A stretch of DNA of 64,000 nt from Gnetum montanum (GCA_015680685.1 MNCI01022636.1:71923-135922); one strand, 5' to 3'; shown: positions 45,565 to 58,040, counted from the first letter of the stretch. Notes: generated by a model from the sequence alone, not told the origin. Numbers and translations: made by a program.

Positions 45565-45799
45565 TAATGCAATTTGTCCTGTAGCCCTTTCTCCTTATAA
45601 CTTGCAACTTTGAAAAATTTATCTTTTATTATTGTTGTTGTAGTGTGCATTGTCCCTATCGACCATATGCTAGAGAAAAAATTTTATAAAATAATAAAAG
45701 AAATTTTATTTTATAGTTGTAGCTACAATGCATATGTTAGAACCTCTTTCTAATTTTCTAGCATTATCAACACTTAGCAAATTTTAATTTCTCATTGTA

Positions 45800-46220
45800 G
45801 CTACAACCTACATATGCTAAAGATTCCATATGCTATGTATGCTAAAGCTTTCATATGATGTGTATGCTAAAGCTTTTTTATGCTATATATGTTAAAGCTT
45901 TCATATGCTAGGTACTTAAAGCTTTTTATGCTAAAGCTTTCATTTGCAGTGTGTATGCTGAAGCTTTGATTTGATTTGTACACTAAAGCTTTAATATGAA
46001 ATTTAGTTAAGGTTTTGTCTATTGAAGCTTTCATTTACCTTGTATAAGCTTTCATTTACTATGTATGCTAAAGAATTCATTTACTATGTGTATGTTGAAG
46101 CTTTCATTTGCTTCATATGATAAAGCTTTTGTATGCTGAGACCACTTCATACACTAGGATTACTTGCATCATACACTAGGATTATCTCATAAGCTAAGCC
46201 TTTCATACATTGAGCAGTCT
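45800..46220 (+). repeat. Tandem ATGCTAAAGCTTTCAT array in element D leader
   Basis: About a dozen degenerate copies, 25-35 bp apart, of TATGCTAAAGCTTTCATATG. It occupies the same place in D as the 28-bp minisatellite does in B (between primer site and gag), but the sequence differs. Confidence 0.7.
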
Positions 46221-46263
46221 TATATGCTAATCTTTCTAGCTTACTACTCAGTTTAATACTTTT

Positions 46264-47534
46264 TTGATGCTTTTTCATCGCTCCACCATATTACCACTTA
46301 ACCTCACCTATATAACCCATAACCAAGATGGAGTTCGCATCTATGATTCAAAAGACCCAATAATCATAGAGCATAGGAAATCACTTAGGAAGAGGGGCAA
46401 GAAACCATATTTTGTAGTTATAAATGAGGAGCTCTTTAACTTTCTCTCTGCAAAATATAGATTGGCTTCCTTATACCATGCTTTGAGTCTAATGCTAAGT
46501 GTTAATTTGAAATTATACACTGGGATGGGAAAGAATACATCTCCTCACCTTATGAAAAAATATCTTTAACAAAGTTCTATGCACAAATGTTAACTTAACT
46601 AATAGACATAAATGAGTGGAGTGAAAGATTAGTTTGGATAAGCATTAGAAGAAGGAAGATGAGTTTAAGGTGGAACAAGAGCTAGACACCTTTATCAGAA
46701 GCTTCTTCCAAAAGTTAGCTTCCCAAACAACTATTCCTAGTTCCTCATCTCCTGTATCCTGTATGGAATAAGTTCCTAAATCATCTTCTTGTCCTATCCA
46801 TCCCATCATATTCGGGCCAACACCTATCATTATTGCCCACCAAGCTCAACCTCTCTCCCAACCTACCTTCTTATTTTTGTCAATTTTCTTCACTACACAA
46901 CCTTGTTCCAAATGACTATCACATGTGGTTTCTATCACATTTCATCCTTCCTCGATCCCAATGGGTCCTTCCATGAGACCGCAAGCTATTCAAGCCTCTC
47001 ATATTCCCTTCATTCCTATTATCCCTCAAATTTCAACATAGACATTCTTCTTGCTTCTTAACCCTCTACTATGATTTCCTAGCCTTTTCCATCATTACTA
47101 GCATCCATTTTCTTGCCAACATCCTTCACAACCATATACATAAACACCAAAACCCATGGAAATTCTCCAAGGTCTAGATCAAGCCATCTAGATGATCTAG
47201 GACCTTATTGAAGAGCTACAAAATCTTAAAGCCTCTACTACTTAAATAGTTAAGATAATGGACTTCTACCAAGATGATTCCATTAATCCTTTCATCTTCC
47301 AAATAACCATTCCCATGATCATTTGCATCTTCCACTTTACCAAATACAATGACAAGGGTAATCCCAACTCACACATTATTTCCTTCCATTCTGAGTTCTT
47401 GTTGCTATAAGCTTGACCTCATATTGTTATGTGTGTCTTCTCTATGTCCCTCATCGGGTAAGTATTGGATTGGTATTATGATTACTTAGCGGTTCTAGTA
47501 CCTTCCTAGAAAATTTAATTTCATAATTTGTAAA
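46264..47534 (+). pseudogene. Element D gag, N-terminal part
   Basis: Starts with a 101-codon open stretch (RIYDSKDPIIIEHRKSLRKR, FVVINEELFNFLSAKYRL). Next comes a Pro/Ser/Thr-rich region, then near 47,250-47,480 a segment matching B gag (M-D-F-Y-Q-D-D-S-I-N-P, FHFTKYNDKGNPNSHI, V-L-D-W-Y-Y-D). The frame breaks at the insertion of C and resumes at 55,283. Many stops. Confidence 0.6.
47530..47534. repeat. Left target-site duplication of element C (GTAAA)
   Basis: GTAAA before the LTR and again, exactly, at 55,278-55,282 after the right LTR. Confidence 0.9.
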
Positions 47535-48359
47535 TGATGAGTTTCCATTTTAGTTAACTGTAATATCACATACGCGATATCGTAGCCTAGCTGCGATATC
47601 GTGTACACGATATTGCAACCTATCTTCTCATCTATAAATATGAGGTAGATAGTTCCGATAGGAAGTTTTTTGGTAAGTTTTAAGTGTTTAGTTTTTAGTG
47701 GTTCTTTTTCTCAACCCTTTTCCTCCCAGTGTATGCCCATAGTGTGGTGATTGTAACTGTACGACATCCTTATTCAAGTGTGATGTACTTGGACATGCAC
47801 ATGACCAGAAATAAAGATCGAGATTACTTCATCATTGCAACATTCACTTAGCTTAAGTATTTATTTAATTTTTATTTACATATTTCTTAGTTAATATCTT
47901 CTCACCCTCAACTCCTATTAAATGTGGAATGAGTACAACTTGATCATGAGCATTTAAATATGACTACTTGGTAACCTAGTAGCGTACCTAGGATCTACAC
48001 TTGGTAATCCCAATGGTAGTCATGCACGAGGTCCATGATGTGTATGGATGATTAAAGAAAAGATGCTCATCATACTTAGGCTATATTAGACTCTCTCTCA
48101 TTCTCTCTCTCTTAGCTTAGTTAATATTATTTTCCATTGTCTCCAAGAGTAGCATTAGTATAGAAATGCATCATACACCTCACTCTAAACTAATCCATAC
48201 GTGACAAGCTAATACTAGTCCAGGTGGGAAGATAGCGAATTGTGACCCAAGAATAACTATCTAGATAGCACAACTAGTTTGTCTACAGAGTTCGACCAGA
48301 TCGTGCATGAAACGCTCGTATTTGTATGATTGAGTGTAGGGATACCTCACCACTCATCA
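47535..48359 (+). repeat. 5' LTR of element C
   Basis: 825 bp, the partner of 54,486-55,277 and closely similar. TATA box TCTATAAATA at 47,631-47,640. It carries two copies of the palindrome GCGATATCG (47,574-47,582 and 47,593-47,601) where the 3' LTR has one degenerate copy. Confidence 0.9.
47631..47640 (+). promoter_or_regulatory. TATA box of element C 5' LTR
   Basis: TCTATAAATA, repeated as TATAAATA at 54,551-54,558 in the 3' LTR. The strand agrees with the genes. Confidence 0.6.
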
Positions 48360-48360
48360 T

Positions 48361-48378
48361 TGGCATCATTGTTGGGGA
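48361..48378 (+). promoter_or_regulatory. Primer-binding site of element C
   Basis: TGGCATCATTGTTGGGGA directly after the LTR. With C-to-T changes it matches the TGGCGCCGTTGCCGGGGA type known from many plant gypsy elements (Athila-like). It differs from the site shared by A, B and E. Confidence 0.7.
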
Positions 48379-48499
48379 CGGTGCTAGTTATCTAGATTAG
48401 TTATATCATACAAGGTCCTCTATAGGAATTAATGATATATCTTTCAAGAAGAAATAATTATAAAAGTCACATACAAATTCACACACAATTGCCCAACCA

Positions 48500-50484
48500 T
48501 GCCTATCCTACAAGACTATGATAATGCCACACCTAGTGAGGAAATTCATTGGAGAACCAACAAATTATACCCCCCTGAAGATTGGAGTACCCATCCTGAA
48601 GTGGGGGTTTCTTATAAACATAAATGCGGGCAACATCGTCCCAACGCATGAAAGCATAACTTACAAGATGAAGATGAATTCCTACTGGCCATTACAAGCC
48701 TAACACACATACAAGAGACTATTTGAATCTCCCATAGGCATCGTAAAGAGAGTCGCCTACCCAGGCTCAATTTAAACAACTTTTCCAATTTTTCAAGAGG
48801 CTATGACTTAGATCCACAATAACATTTATAAGCCTTCTATGATGCATGTGCATGGAACAACATTGATAACAGATGGAAAAAACTCAAGCTCTTTCCTATG
48901 ACACTCGTTGGCCAAGAAAAGGTATGGTATAGATCATTAAAACCAAATTCAATATGATGTTGGCGAACAATGGTAGAACTCTTTAATGAAAGATATCAAA
49001 CCTATGTAAGAGTGTCATCCTTGAGGAAACAAATCCAAGAGTAAAAACAAGCACAACATGAACCCTTGGACATGGACTTAGAGAGATATTATTCACTGTT
49101 AAACAACTGTCCAGGCCATGAGTTCTCTGAGGAAAGGCTAATGTATCATATCATTGATGGGCTATGTGATGAAGCAAAAGAGACCCTAGGAATGTATGCC
49201 CAAGGTAAACTATACGAAATATGAATCCATAAATTTCAAGAGCTTATTAAGCTAGTAGCAAAAGAAGAAGGAGAAATGGCTAGATGGGAGAGTGTTGAAA
49301 AGCATCAACAGGACCAAAATCTCAACTTAACAGAGGTCCATAATCACAAAAAGGAGAAATCAACCTATCACAAGCGGAAAGAATCATCTTTGCCAGTACA
49401 AATTTCATTACAAGAAGTTGAGGCAAAGATCAATAGGATTTTGGAACGGATGCATAAAAAGTGTGGAGAATATATTAATATCATTGGAGATAGAGTTTTG
49501 AAAACCCGAGAAGTAGGACAAAATATCATTAGAAAATCAAAAAGAAGGGATGAAGAAAATAAGAGCTCAACTGCCAACCACACGTATGAATGCAACATTT
49601 TCCTGTACGATCACCCCAAGGGCCAATGCCCAATCTTGTTACATTTATATGAGCATTGGTGAAATACGTTACATCCAGAGTTCGTACAAAGATACTATGT
49701 TCGATCACAGTGCCAACAATCCCAGTCGTGGGGGAAGCCATCCCTAAACTAGAGATACCCTTCATATCATCTAAATCTAAATGCTTACCTAGTTTAACAT
49801 CCTATTTTTCCAACTGGGTCAACATACTCTATCTCTCCGCATTATCATTCTCCTCAATACTATCATCCCATGTCCTTAACACAACCACCACCTTGTGTAC
49901 CTTACACTTCTACTAAATTTCAACATTCTCATCCTATTCTTCCTTCTCCATTGCCACCAATTGTTCCTAAGGTTTCTTCACCACAACAACAAGCCACAAA
50001 CATTACTTGTGTTAATATTTCAAATAGCAGTGATAGACGTTAGCAACATCAAAGCTTTCCCTTCTTTAGGAATGACCATAGGAAGGGACAACACAATTCC
50101 AAGGCCACTGCATTCTCCAACTTAGCAGAAGTCCAACACTATGGTGCATCCTTCAACTCAAATCCAACACCTCATGTCAGTTCATCAGGGCCACCAATTA
50201 ACACTCCAACAATCATACGGCCAAATGAATACAGCCATGGAGGGAGACATCCCAATCCTTGCATACCATCTTACAGTCTCAAGTATCATAGTCGGTCAAC
50301 TCTTTACTAGGGAACCACATCTTACAAATCGCCCAACTATGCTTACTATAATCAGGTGTGTGAACTCCAATGGGATAAGTATGACCAAGTTTCAATATTT
50401 TCAACATGCAAGGATCCTCATCTTTCATTTATTAATCCTCACCATGCTCAACCATTTAGTTATGTAAGATACCCCCCATTCTAA
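48500..50484 (+). pseudogene. Element C gag
   Basis: A retrotransposon gag read in one main frame with some stops: FPMTLVGQEKVWYRSL, MVELFNERYQTY, LERYYSLLNNCPGHEFSEER, YHIIDGLCDEAKETLGMYA (48,890-49,200), then an open 128-codon stretch (49,276-49,662) that is basic and has KINRILERMHKKCGEYI. The tail (50,000-50,480) is N/P/S/Y-rich (SSGPPINTPTIIRPNEYSHG) and ends at TAATAA near 50,485. The capsid-like core W-Y-R-S-L...F-x-x-R-Y is typical of Athila/Tat gag. Confidence 0.75.
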
Positions 50485-51590
50485 TAACAATTAGGACTAA
50501 TAAATATTTTTCATTTTCTTTAATTTTACAATTTTTTTCCTGGTTTTTCATTTTTCAATTTTTTGTTTTATCTTTTTGTCTTTTTATTTTTTTATCTTTT
50601 TATAAGTAATCTCATCTATGAATAAAACACTCATGTGGCTTGTTGGTTGAGGTGTGTTCTATGTTATTGAGTCTTGAGTGATCAATTATTTGGACAGTGA
50701 GCCCATTACACCCACTCATCCATTCTACAAATAAGAGGTTCTATTCGAAGGTACAGTGATATTATTGACATTCTTAAAACTTAAAATTAATTTTGTGTTC
50801 ATTTTACCCAAAATGAAGAAGGATGGACCAAGATGGAATGATTAGGGTGTGACATCAAGGGGACTTGTGGATTCTCTTTGGTGATGTCTGTGGGAGTTAT
50901 CATGCAACGTGGTTGTACTAAGATCCTTGTAGATCTAACAAAACATGGGAGTAAGAGGAATCAAAAGGGCACTCAAAAATCCAATGTTGTTCTAGGAGGT
51001 CCCACTGGAAAGACATGCATCAATGCTTGAAGGTTGGCAACTTCTCTGGATTTAGCAATAAAAAAAGAGAGAGAAAAGAAAAAAAAAGAGACAAAGAAGA
51101 GTGCCACAAAGCAAAAATCACTCCCTTGAATAAAATGCCAAGTGATCGTACGCCTTGTTGTTTTGGTACTCTCATAGTCGCTCATCATGGGATGAAACAA
51201 TTCGGCGTCACTAATTGGAGGAATAGACTTGGTCCTGATCTTGGAATGATGAGTTAATGACACATTAATCATGCTTTATATGCAGGATTCACTATGCCCT
51301 GGGTCAATTTCCTCATGTCCTAATCTGTATGATCCCTTCTATACCCCATCTCATCTCGTTGTTCCTGTAATTGTTTCCTGTGTCTCATATAGCGTAGAAT
51401 TATTACCTCATTCCAGTGACACTTACATGTGTGTGTTTTGTGGAACTAGTGTAGATTGCATTTAACCCTTCTAGTGCCCAAAAACACTTTTAAGTGTGGT
51501 TACACAAGGGCATTATAGGTTGGAACCTACTTTGGGGAGGACCCACTTGTGTAATCCTTTGTAATTTTCACTTATGACAGAGCTCACACA
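50485..51590. other. Element C spacer
   Basis: A T-rich run (50,500-50,605), then ordinary noncoding sequence, then a purine-only tract at 51,058-51,110 (AAAAAAAGAGAGAGAAAAG type). No gene seen. This is where pol would lie in a complete element. Confidence 0.55.
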
Positions 51591-54295
51591 CATCATTTCT
51601 TACCCTCATCATATTTTCCATGATATTCCTTCCCTACTACTATCCCTATGAATTCCAACATTCCTATGTACAGTGCCTAAACAAGGACAACATCTCACAT
51701 TGCCCCAGGATTGTGTTCAGGCTATCCACAAAAGGTCCACATTCACTATAGTGATTGTGGAATTAAATTTTGAATCTTTCATAGAGTTTGCTCCTGAGGC
51801 TATTAGGGACCACCTCAAAGGGTCTCCCTTATGAGCTATCCTCTCTGCAAGCAGTGCCTGGTACCTAGGGAAAACGTATCAATTCTAGCACAATAGAGAA
51901 TAAGGAACCACCGTTAACATTTGTGGTGTGATAGTTGACTTATATGTGTAGGCCATTTCAAAAGTATTAAACCTTCTGAATACAGGGCCAAAGGTTTCTT
52001 AGTTATCCACCCATTTAGACCCCGATGCACGACGAGTTTGGTTGGAGAGGGAATATGATAAGGATAAGACATTTGGAAAGTTGATGATGGAAAAAAGGAT
52101 CTATTTCAAAATTGGAATGTATCACCTATTCCCCATGAAGGGCCTAAAAAGGATTTCAACCTATGTGGAAAGGGGATGTGCAGTGCTGATGGGAAAGGTT
52201 AATGCTAACCTTCCTCATCTATACTTTACAGAGATCTTAAGGAAGTTTGAAGAAAGGAAGATAGGGAAGCTTTCTTTACCCTTCTCTTATCTTATTAGGA
52301 AGTTGTGCCAACATGATGGTATTAGAGGATACACTAATGATGTCCTCCAAAAAGCCCAAAATGCTTCATATGGTTAATGGTTAAAGCCACCAGCTGTAAG
52401 GAAAATCACTGGTGAGATGCTGGGACTAGAAGAAGAAAAAGAACAAATTGCAGGGCCAACTGTAACTCAACTTGTAGGACCCAACCAACTTCCAAGTATG
52501 GGGCCTAGCCAACAACAAGAAGCAGGGCCTAGCATGGGCCAAGATCAATCACTACCACTGCAAGATTATAAACCATCGATGAGCCATGTTAGGACCATTG
52601 CTGAGATGGTTAATTGGGAAAGTCGTGATGACGCAAATCTCTTCCACGTCATTGACGATGACATACAACCCATAGTTTCTTTAGATCGTGCAAGGGGTGA
52701 GGTGTCCATCCATACAAGAGAAGGGAAAAGTACTTGGTCACAATAGATCTCAGGAAACACTACATCTTTCCAAATGTAATTAGAAACTGGTGAAGGGCCA
52801 CAGTGGTGATCATGCAACACCAAGATGCACCCATAGCTGTAGAAGTGGTCACAAACCACATTAAAGAATCATTCAATGTGCCTGTTGTACCACTAGTAGA
52901 TCTCATAGGAGCACGAGATGATCAAACTTTAGCTGAAACCTTAATGACTCCTATTGAACATGAGGATGAACTTGATCTATTACTACAAACAGGACAAGTA
53001 ATGAAGTCCCTATTTGACATTCCTCAGGATGTTATAGTAATTCAATCAGACCTCATTTCCACTAAGGGAAAGTTGGTCTTGATAGATGTGAGGGCCGAGC
53101 ATGCTGAAGTAGAGGTGCAAAGATTGTAAGAAAGGCTTATGACCCTACAAGAAGCATAGGGGGATCCTTCTTAATTTTTTCCTGTAGACCAGCTGGACAC
53201 TTTCAAAACTAAGAAACTGACCAAACTATTGATGGAGAATAAGAATGTGGTAGAAGAAAAAATAAGGGTGTTTGGGATGCCTCTGTAGCATAGGCACAAA
53301 CTTATGTGCATACCAAGGCACTTAAGGCCTTACAAGAGGAAAACAAGTAGCTTGTTGGCAAAAACCTTCGATCAACCTCTATGGAGAAGCAAAAGAATGT
53401 TCTCGAAGAACACTTCCATCAGTTGTGAGAACAATTCATCCAATTCAACCAAGACATGATCCATTTAACCAGGGAGAATCAAACTCTCTCAATGTAGGAG
53501 GTATGAGCCATCCGCCAAAAGACATCTATCAAAATAAGCGCAATGTAAAATGAGGCTAAACAACATGAAAAGCTAAAGGAGCACTTCTTGGACCATGTGG
53601 GGATGTACAAATAGATCCTTGAAAAGGAGATCCATATGGCCAAGGCCCACATCAATGCTATCAGTGCTCAACACACTAACTAGCGGGCCATATTGGACAC
53701 ATATGCCATTGCCCACTAGGTGGAAGTTAAGAACTGAGACCTACAGATCTAGGATCTTATAGAATACATGGATTTGGAAAACTTGTAGTATGCCAACCTT
53801 GCCATGTTAATAGTAGGGTGCTCAATAACGGAGCTCAAACAACAGGTAGCTACCACCTACAGCAAATATAAAACCGACTTTGCAAAACATAAGAAGATAT
53901 TGCAAAAACTAGAGATTGCAAAAACTAGAGATTGCAAATTCTGAACTTGAGGTGGTGAAAGCAAGCTACCAAGGACTAAAATGTGTTGCAAAATATTTGG
54001 CTCGAAGGATTGCAGATTTTCAAGAATACAAAGATAAGCTAGAGCCTACGAGGAAGAACGATGGGTGTTTGCAGCTTGGTATGTCAAGGCAAATCAAATG
54101 TTTCTGCAACTATCCTACCCATGGGAGTTGCTGACTCGATCAAACATCAGAACATTAGCATGGATGGCACAAGATCCCTGGACTAAAGAGGAGAAAATCC
54201 AAGCCATACTTCAACACCATCAAGTCCCTAGACCTAGAGCACAAGACAAGGGGAAAGCCCCTATGGAGGAGCCACCGCCACTAAGAACTACATGA
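51591..54295 (+). pseudogene. Element C extra ORF with plant-transposon-protein-like domain and coiled coils
   Basis: After gag, in sense. 51,750-52,377 carries FESFIEFAPEAIRDHL, then with stops V-N-I-C-G-V-I-V-D, L-N-L-L-N-T-G-P, then an open 111-codon part (ISTYVERGCAVLMGKVNANL, LSLPFSYLIRKLCQHDGIRG). This order fits the 'putative plant transposon protein' domain. The next open part (52,417-52,746) is P/Q/G-rich; 52,803-53,129 is acidic. 53,130-54,295 reads as interrupted coiled coil (ENKNVVEEKIRVFGM, LEIANSELEVVKASYQGLK). The antisense module of element B has a similar series, so these may be relatives. Function unknown. Confidence 0.6.
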
Positions 54296-54471
54296 GTTTC
54301 ACCAATTTTGTAGCTGTAGGATTTCCTTTCGGATTCTTTGTGTTGTGTCTCAATTTTTTTTGATTCCACACTATGGCATGAACCCATTCTCACCATTCAA
54401 TAATCCCATACCTATCCACTGTGTAATCAATGGAGCTTGTTCTCACTGTTACTCAAGGACGAGCTTTCATT

Positions 54472-54485
54472 CAATCATGGGGGTA
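54472..54485 (+). promoter_or_regulatory. Polypurine tract of element C
   Basis: AATCATGGGGGTA immediately before the 3' LTR start TGATGAG. Short, as usual for this group. Confidence 0.55.
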
Positions 54486-55277
54486 TGATGAGTCGTCATT
54501 TTAGTTAACCGCAACATCGCGTACATGATATCGTAGCCTATCTCCTCATCTATAAATAAGAGGTAGACAATTCCGATAGGTAGTTTTTTGATACGTTTTA
54601 AGTATTTAGTTTTTAGTAGTTATTTCTCTCAATCCTTTTCCTCCGAGTGTATGCCCGCAGTGTGGTGATTGTAATTGTACGAAATCCTTATTCAAGTGTG
54701 ACGTACTTGGACATGCACATGACTGGAAATAAAGATTGAGATTACTTCATCATTGCAGCATTCACTTAGCTTAATTATTTATTTAATTGTTATTTACTAT
54801 TTTTTAGTTAATATCTTCTCACCCTAAACTCCTGTTAAACGTGGAATGAGTACAACTTGATCACGAGCATTTAAGTGTGACTACTTGGTAACCCAGTAGC
54901 GTACCTAGGGTCTGCACTTGGTAATCATAGTGGTAGTCATGCGCAAGGTCCAAGATGTATATGGATGATTAAGGAATGAATGCTCATTGCACTTAGGCTA
55001 GCTTAGATTCTTTCCCATCCTCTCTCTCTTAGCTTAGTTAATATTATTTTCCATTGTCTCTAGGAGTAGAATTTAGTATAGAAACACATCATACACCTCA
55101 CTCTAGACTAAACCATACGTGACAAGCTAATACTAGTCCAAGTGGGAAGACAATGAACTATGACCCAAGAATAACTATCTAGATAGCACAACTAGTCTGT
55201 CTACAAAGTTCGACCGGATCGTCTGTGAAATGCTCATATTTGTATGGTTGAGTGTAGGGGTACCTCACCACTCATCA
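54486..55277 (+). repeat. 3' LTR of element C
   Basis: 792 bp, the partner of 47,535-48,359. Shorter mainly because one GCGATATCG block near the start is missing. Followed by GTAAA and resumed gag of element D. Confidence 0.9.
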
Positions 55278-55282
55278 GTAAA

Positions 55283-56530
55283 CCACTTCAAATACAATTT
55301 GAGACCTAACACCACACTAGACCATGTTATAAAGATCAAACAAGAGCCTTTCAAACCTATGCAAAGGTTCATAGAAAGATGGAATGCTCTCCATAATGAG
55401 ATTCCTATATCTATAACTGAGATCCATCTACTAGCCATCTTTAAGGATGTAGCTAATGATTTTATTAAGTCCAAGTTAGATTATCTATATCCATGGTCAC
55501 TTAGCCAAAATTTTCCCAAACTAAAATTATAGAGAATGTTGTGGAGGCTAACAATGACCTATCATACATAGCATACAAGAACTAACATATGAGAAGGTAT
55601 AGGGATAAGGGAAAGTAAAACCATGTAGCCATAGCCACTTTAGCCACAGAAATCAAAACTATGCAATTGAAAAAAAAATCAAAGGCCCCTACCACCACTG
55701 CTTAACCCTCAATGTTGAGGACCTCTACATCTAACCAATCTAGGACTAACTTCAAGAGGAAGGATTGGTTCAAATATACAAATTTTCCTTTGAAATTTTC
55801 TAAGCTCCTTGACCAATTGCTCAAAAGTAGTTGTATCTAGTATAAGAGAATGAGTGAGAATGCCTGTAAGAGGCATGACCATCTATGTGAGATTACTAAG
55901 GATCCCACTATAGTAATCAAGTACCATCCAACAATGCCAAGATATTTCAAACTATATCGATTATACCGCTATCATCAATTGTCCAATCATGACATTGATT
56001 TTTACTTGGCCTTAAAGGATGACTTGTAAAACATGATAGATAATTGAGATTTAGTATTTAATACTTCCAAACCTATTAGGCCCTAGAACCAAAACATGTA
56101 GGTATACAAGGATTCCTTAACCACTAATAATGATTCCTATACAATGGCCACATTCAATATTAGCAACAATCCTAAACCTACAAGGGAGTTGTTTGTGATT
56201 CGAATGCCTTCTTGTGATGAAAGGACTTCAAATTCAAGGACTCCTTTTGACATAAGGATATGATCAGTAGCACCTCCCAAAGAATCATTTTTTATTAGTG
56301 TCCCCTCCTACCAACATTAAGCCCACAATTCAAGATGACCAACATCCTCCCATGGTAGCTAATGCCTTAACCTCCTCAGAACTGAATAATAACAGGTCAC
56401 CAACAAAACAACATAACAAGCCAACTTATAAGCCAAAAGCTAAGGATAATGAGAAACCAAAAGTGTGGAAGGAAGTAGGTCCATCGAAGCCTACACCTAT
56501 TTCAAGCTTACTCGTGAGCCTTTGATGCTC
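55283..56530 (+). pseudogene. Element D gag, C-terminal part
   Basis: Resumes in an open 100-codon frame that reads through the insertion junction: NHFKYNLRPNTTLDHVIKIK, RFIERWNALHNEIPISI, FKDVANDFIKSKLDYLY (55,283-55,532). It lines up with B gag at 11,330-11,560. The following part is interrupted; 56,298-56,525 is a P/K-rich tail. No zinc knuckle seen. Confidence 0.7.
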
Positions 56531-56541
56531 AAGCTGCTTCA

Positions 56542-57560
56542 ATGAGTCAACTTAAGGAGGAAAACAAACAACAGGAAAAAGGAAAGGGGCCTAAACAAAA
56601 AATGCTAAAACATAAGGTGAAAATATTAGGTAGAATGGATAAATTTAAAGGTAAAAAGAATGAAAAAATAATGAAAGACTTTCTCACTACCATGAAGGAG
56701 GTCAAGCTCTTCCTTAAATGGAAGAACATCTTGTTGAGCTTATATGAATTTAGTTATGACCTCTCGTGCTCACTATGAAGCCTTAGTTCATATGCTAACC
56801 TCTTTTCCTATCAACGAGGATATCCCAACCAACTAAGAATCTATCCATGTGGTAACAGTAACATCCTCTCCTAAGGAAGAAATGAAGTCAAACACTTTAA
56901 TATTCCAGAACAACAAGGTAAAGATCAACTCACAAAGTGGGGAAGTGTCAAGAGCTCCCTTCTATATAATGATAATAGTTGGCTAGTATAAGGTACACAA
57001 GGTACATGTGAAAGATGGGACAACTACTAATGTTATCCCCTTTCCTATTGTAGAACACTTGGATGTGACCAAATACATTCAGAGCACCTTCACCTTAGCG
57101 CTTAAATTGTTCAATGGGTCACATGTAGAGGTGAGGATCAATTTTGTTGGATTTCATAGCTGGGAATAATTCCCCACATCAGTTGATTTCCTTGTGATGG
57201 AAGAGACATCAGGACTCAACCCAATCTTGGGGAGACCATGGTTAGCCAAACTACAAGCTGTCTCTTCCCTGATCCATCAAGAAATTCATCTACCTTATGA
57301 GGGAGGTGAGATTGTTATCCACAGGGATAACATGGCTCTCTTGTTTATCAATAATGTTGATGTAGAGCAAGAATCTAAGGTGGTGTTTCAAGAAGAAGCT
57401 CTTGTAACCCAAAACATAGCTTAGAAATCCAATGAAATTGACCAAGTCAAAAACAATAGTGCAAGGGTTATAAAAGAATTTTGGCATGAACTCCCATTTA
57501 TCATAGTAAGCAAGGGGAATGAAGAGTATGAAATTGTGCAATAGAGGTGTTATGCATTTC
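56542..57560 (+). pseudogene. Element D protease region
   Basis: A K/E-rich linker (56,542-56,778), then S-I-H-V-V-T-V, the active-site segment V-H-V-K-D-G-T-T-T-N-V-I (near 57,000; corresponds to V-D-D-G-A-T-T-N-V-V in B), and an open 76-codon part (57,194-57,424) with GLNPILGRPWLAKLQAVSSL and IHQEIHLPYEGGEIVIH. Interrupted by stops at several places. Confidence 0.72.
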
Positions 57561-57589
57561 CTAATCTCTTGAAGGTTAGAAAGCACTTG

Positions 57590-58040
57590 CGTGATTGAAT
57601 ACTTTGCCTACCTTCTTAACGATTGTACCTTATGATGTAGCCTTGAATCCATAGCCTTGTCTTCAACTTACATTTTTACATTGTATATAAGGTTTTTATG
57701 TTCATGTCTAGTTTATAATTTCATGCCTATCCCCATTTGCATTTACATAAAATTATAAAACATCATAAAAATAAAAAACTTAAAATGTAAAAAAATATAT
57801 ACAAAACGTGATGACTAAAAATGATAAGAAACGGTAATGATGAGAAATAGTAAAATAATAAACTAAAGACTACAAAAATATATAGCCATAAAACACAATA
57901 TAGTATTTTTGACATACAAAGTTAAGATCAATTGTTTCTACATAGTTGGTATTGTTGGCAAAGAAATATGTCTAGATTTTTTTTTTGACACACCTCTTAA
58001 AAGCACAAGCTAAAAGTTTCCAGCAGATTGACACATGAAA
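57590..58040. other. AT-rich stretch between element D and the host-gene fragments
   Basis: A-rich sequence at 57,745-57,900, no reading frame. The border between element D and the following block must lie in or near this stretch, but I could not find a duplication or terminal motif. Confidence 0.5.

Larger units (their letters stand above)
47535..55277 (+). mobile_element. Element C: non-autonomous LTR element with gag and an extra ORF
   Basis: 7.7 kb, with LTRs 47,535-48,359 and 54,486-55,277 and perfect GTAAA duplications. LTR ends are the perfect inverted repeat TGATGAG...CTCATCA. Inside: primer-binding site, gag (48,500-50,484), a long T-rich/purine-rich spacer, and a second ORF region (51,590-54,295). 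No protease, RT, RNase H or integrase motif is present, so it needed proteins from another element. Confidence 0.88.
45565..57960 (+). mobile_element. Element D: gypsy-type element, 5' part only, interrupted by element C
   Basis: A plus-strand element recognised by its gag and protease, both homologous to those of B. Its LTRs are not visible: the left one lies beyond element A, and I see no RT or right LTR before the host-gene fragments at 58 kb. Pieces: leader and tandem array (45,565-46,220), gag (46,264-47,534 and 55,283-56,530), protease (56,780-57,560). The right limit is uncertain. Confidence 0.6.
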
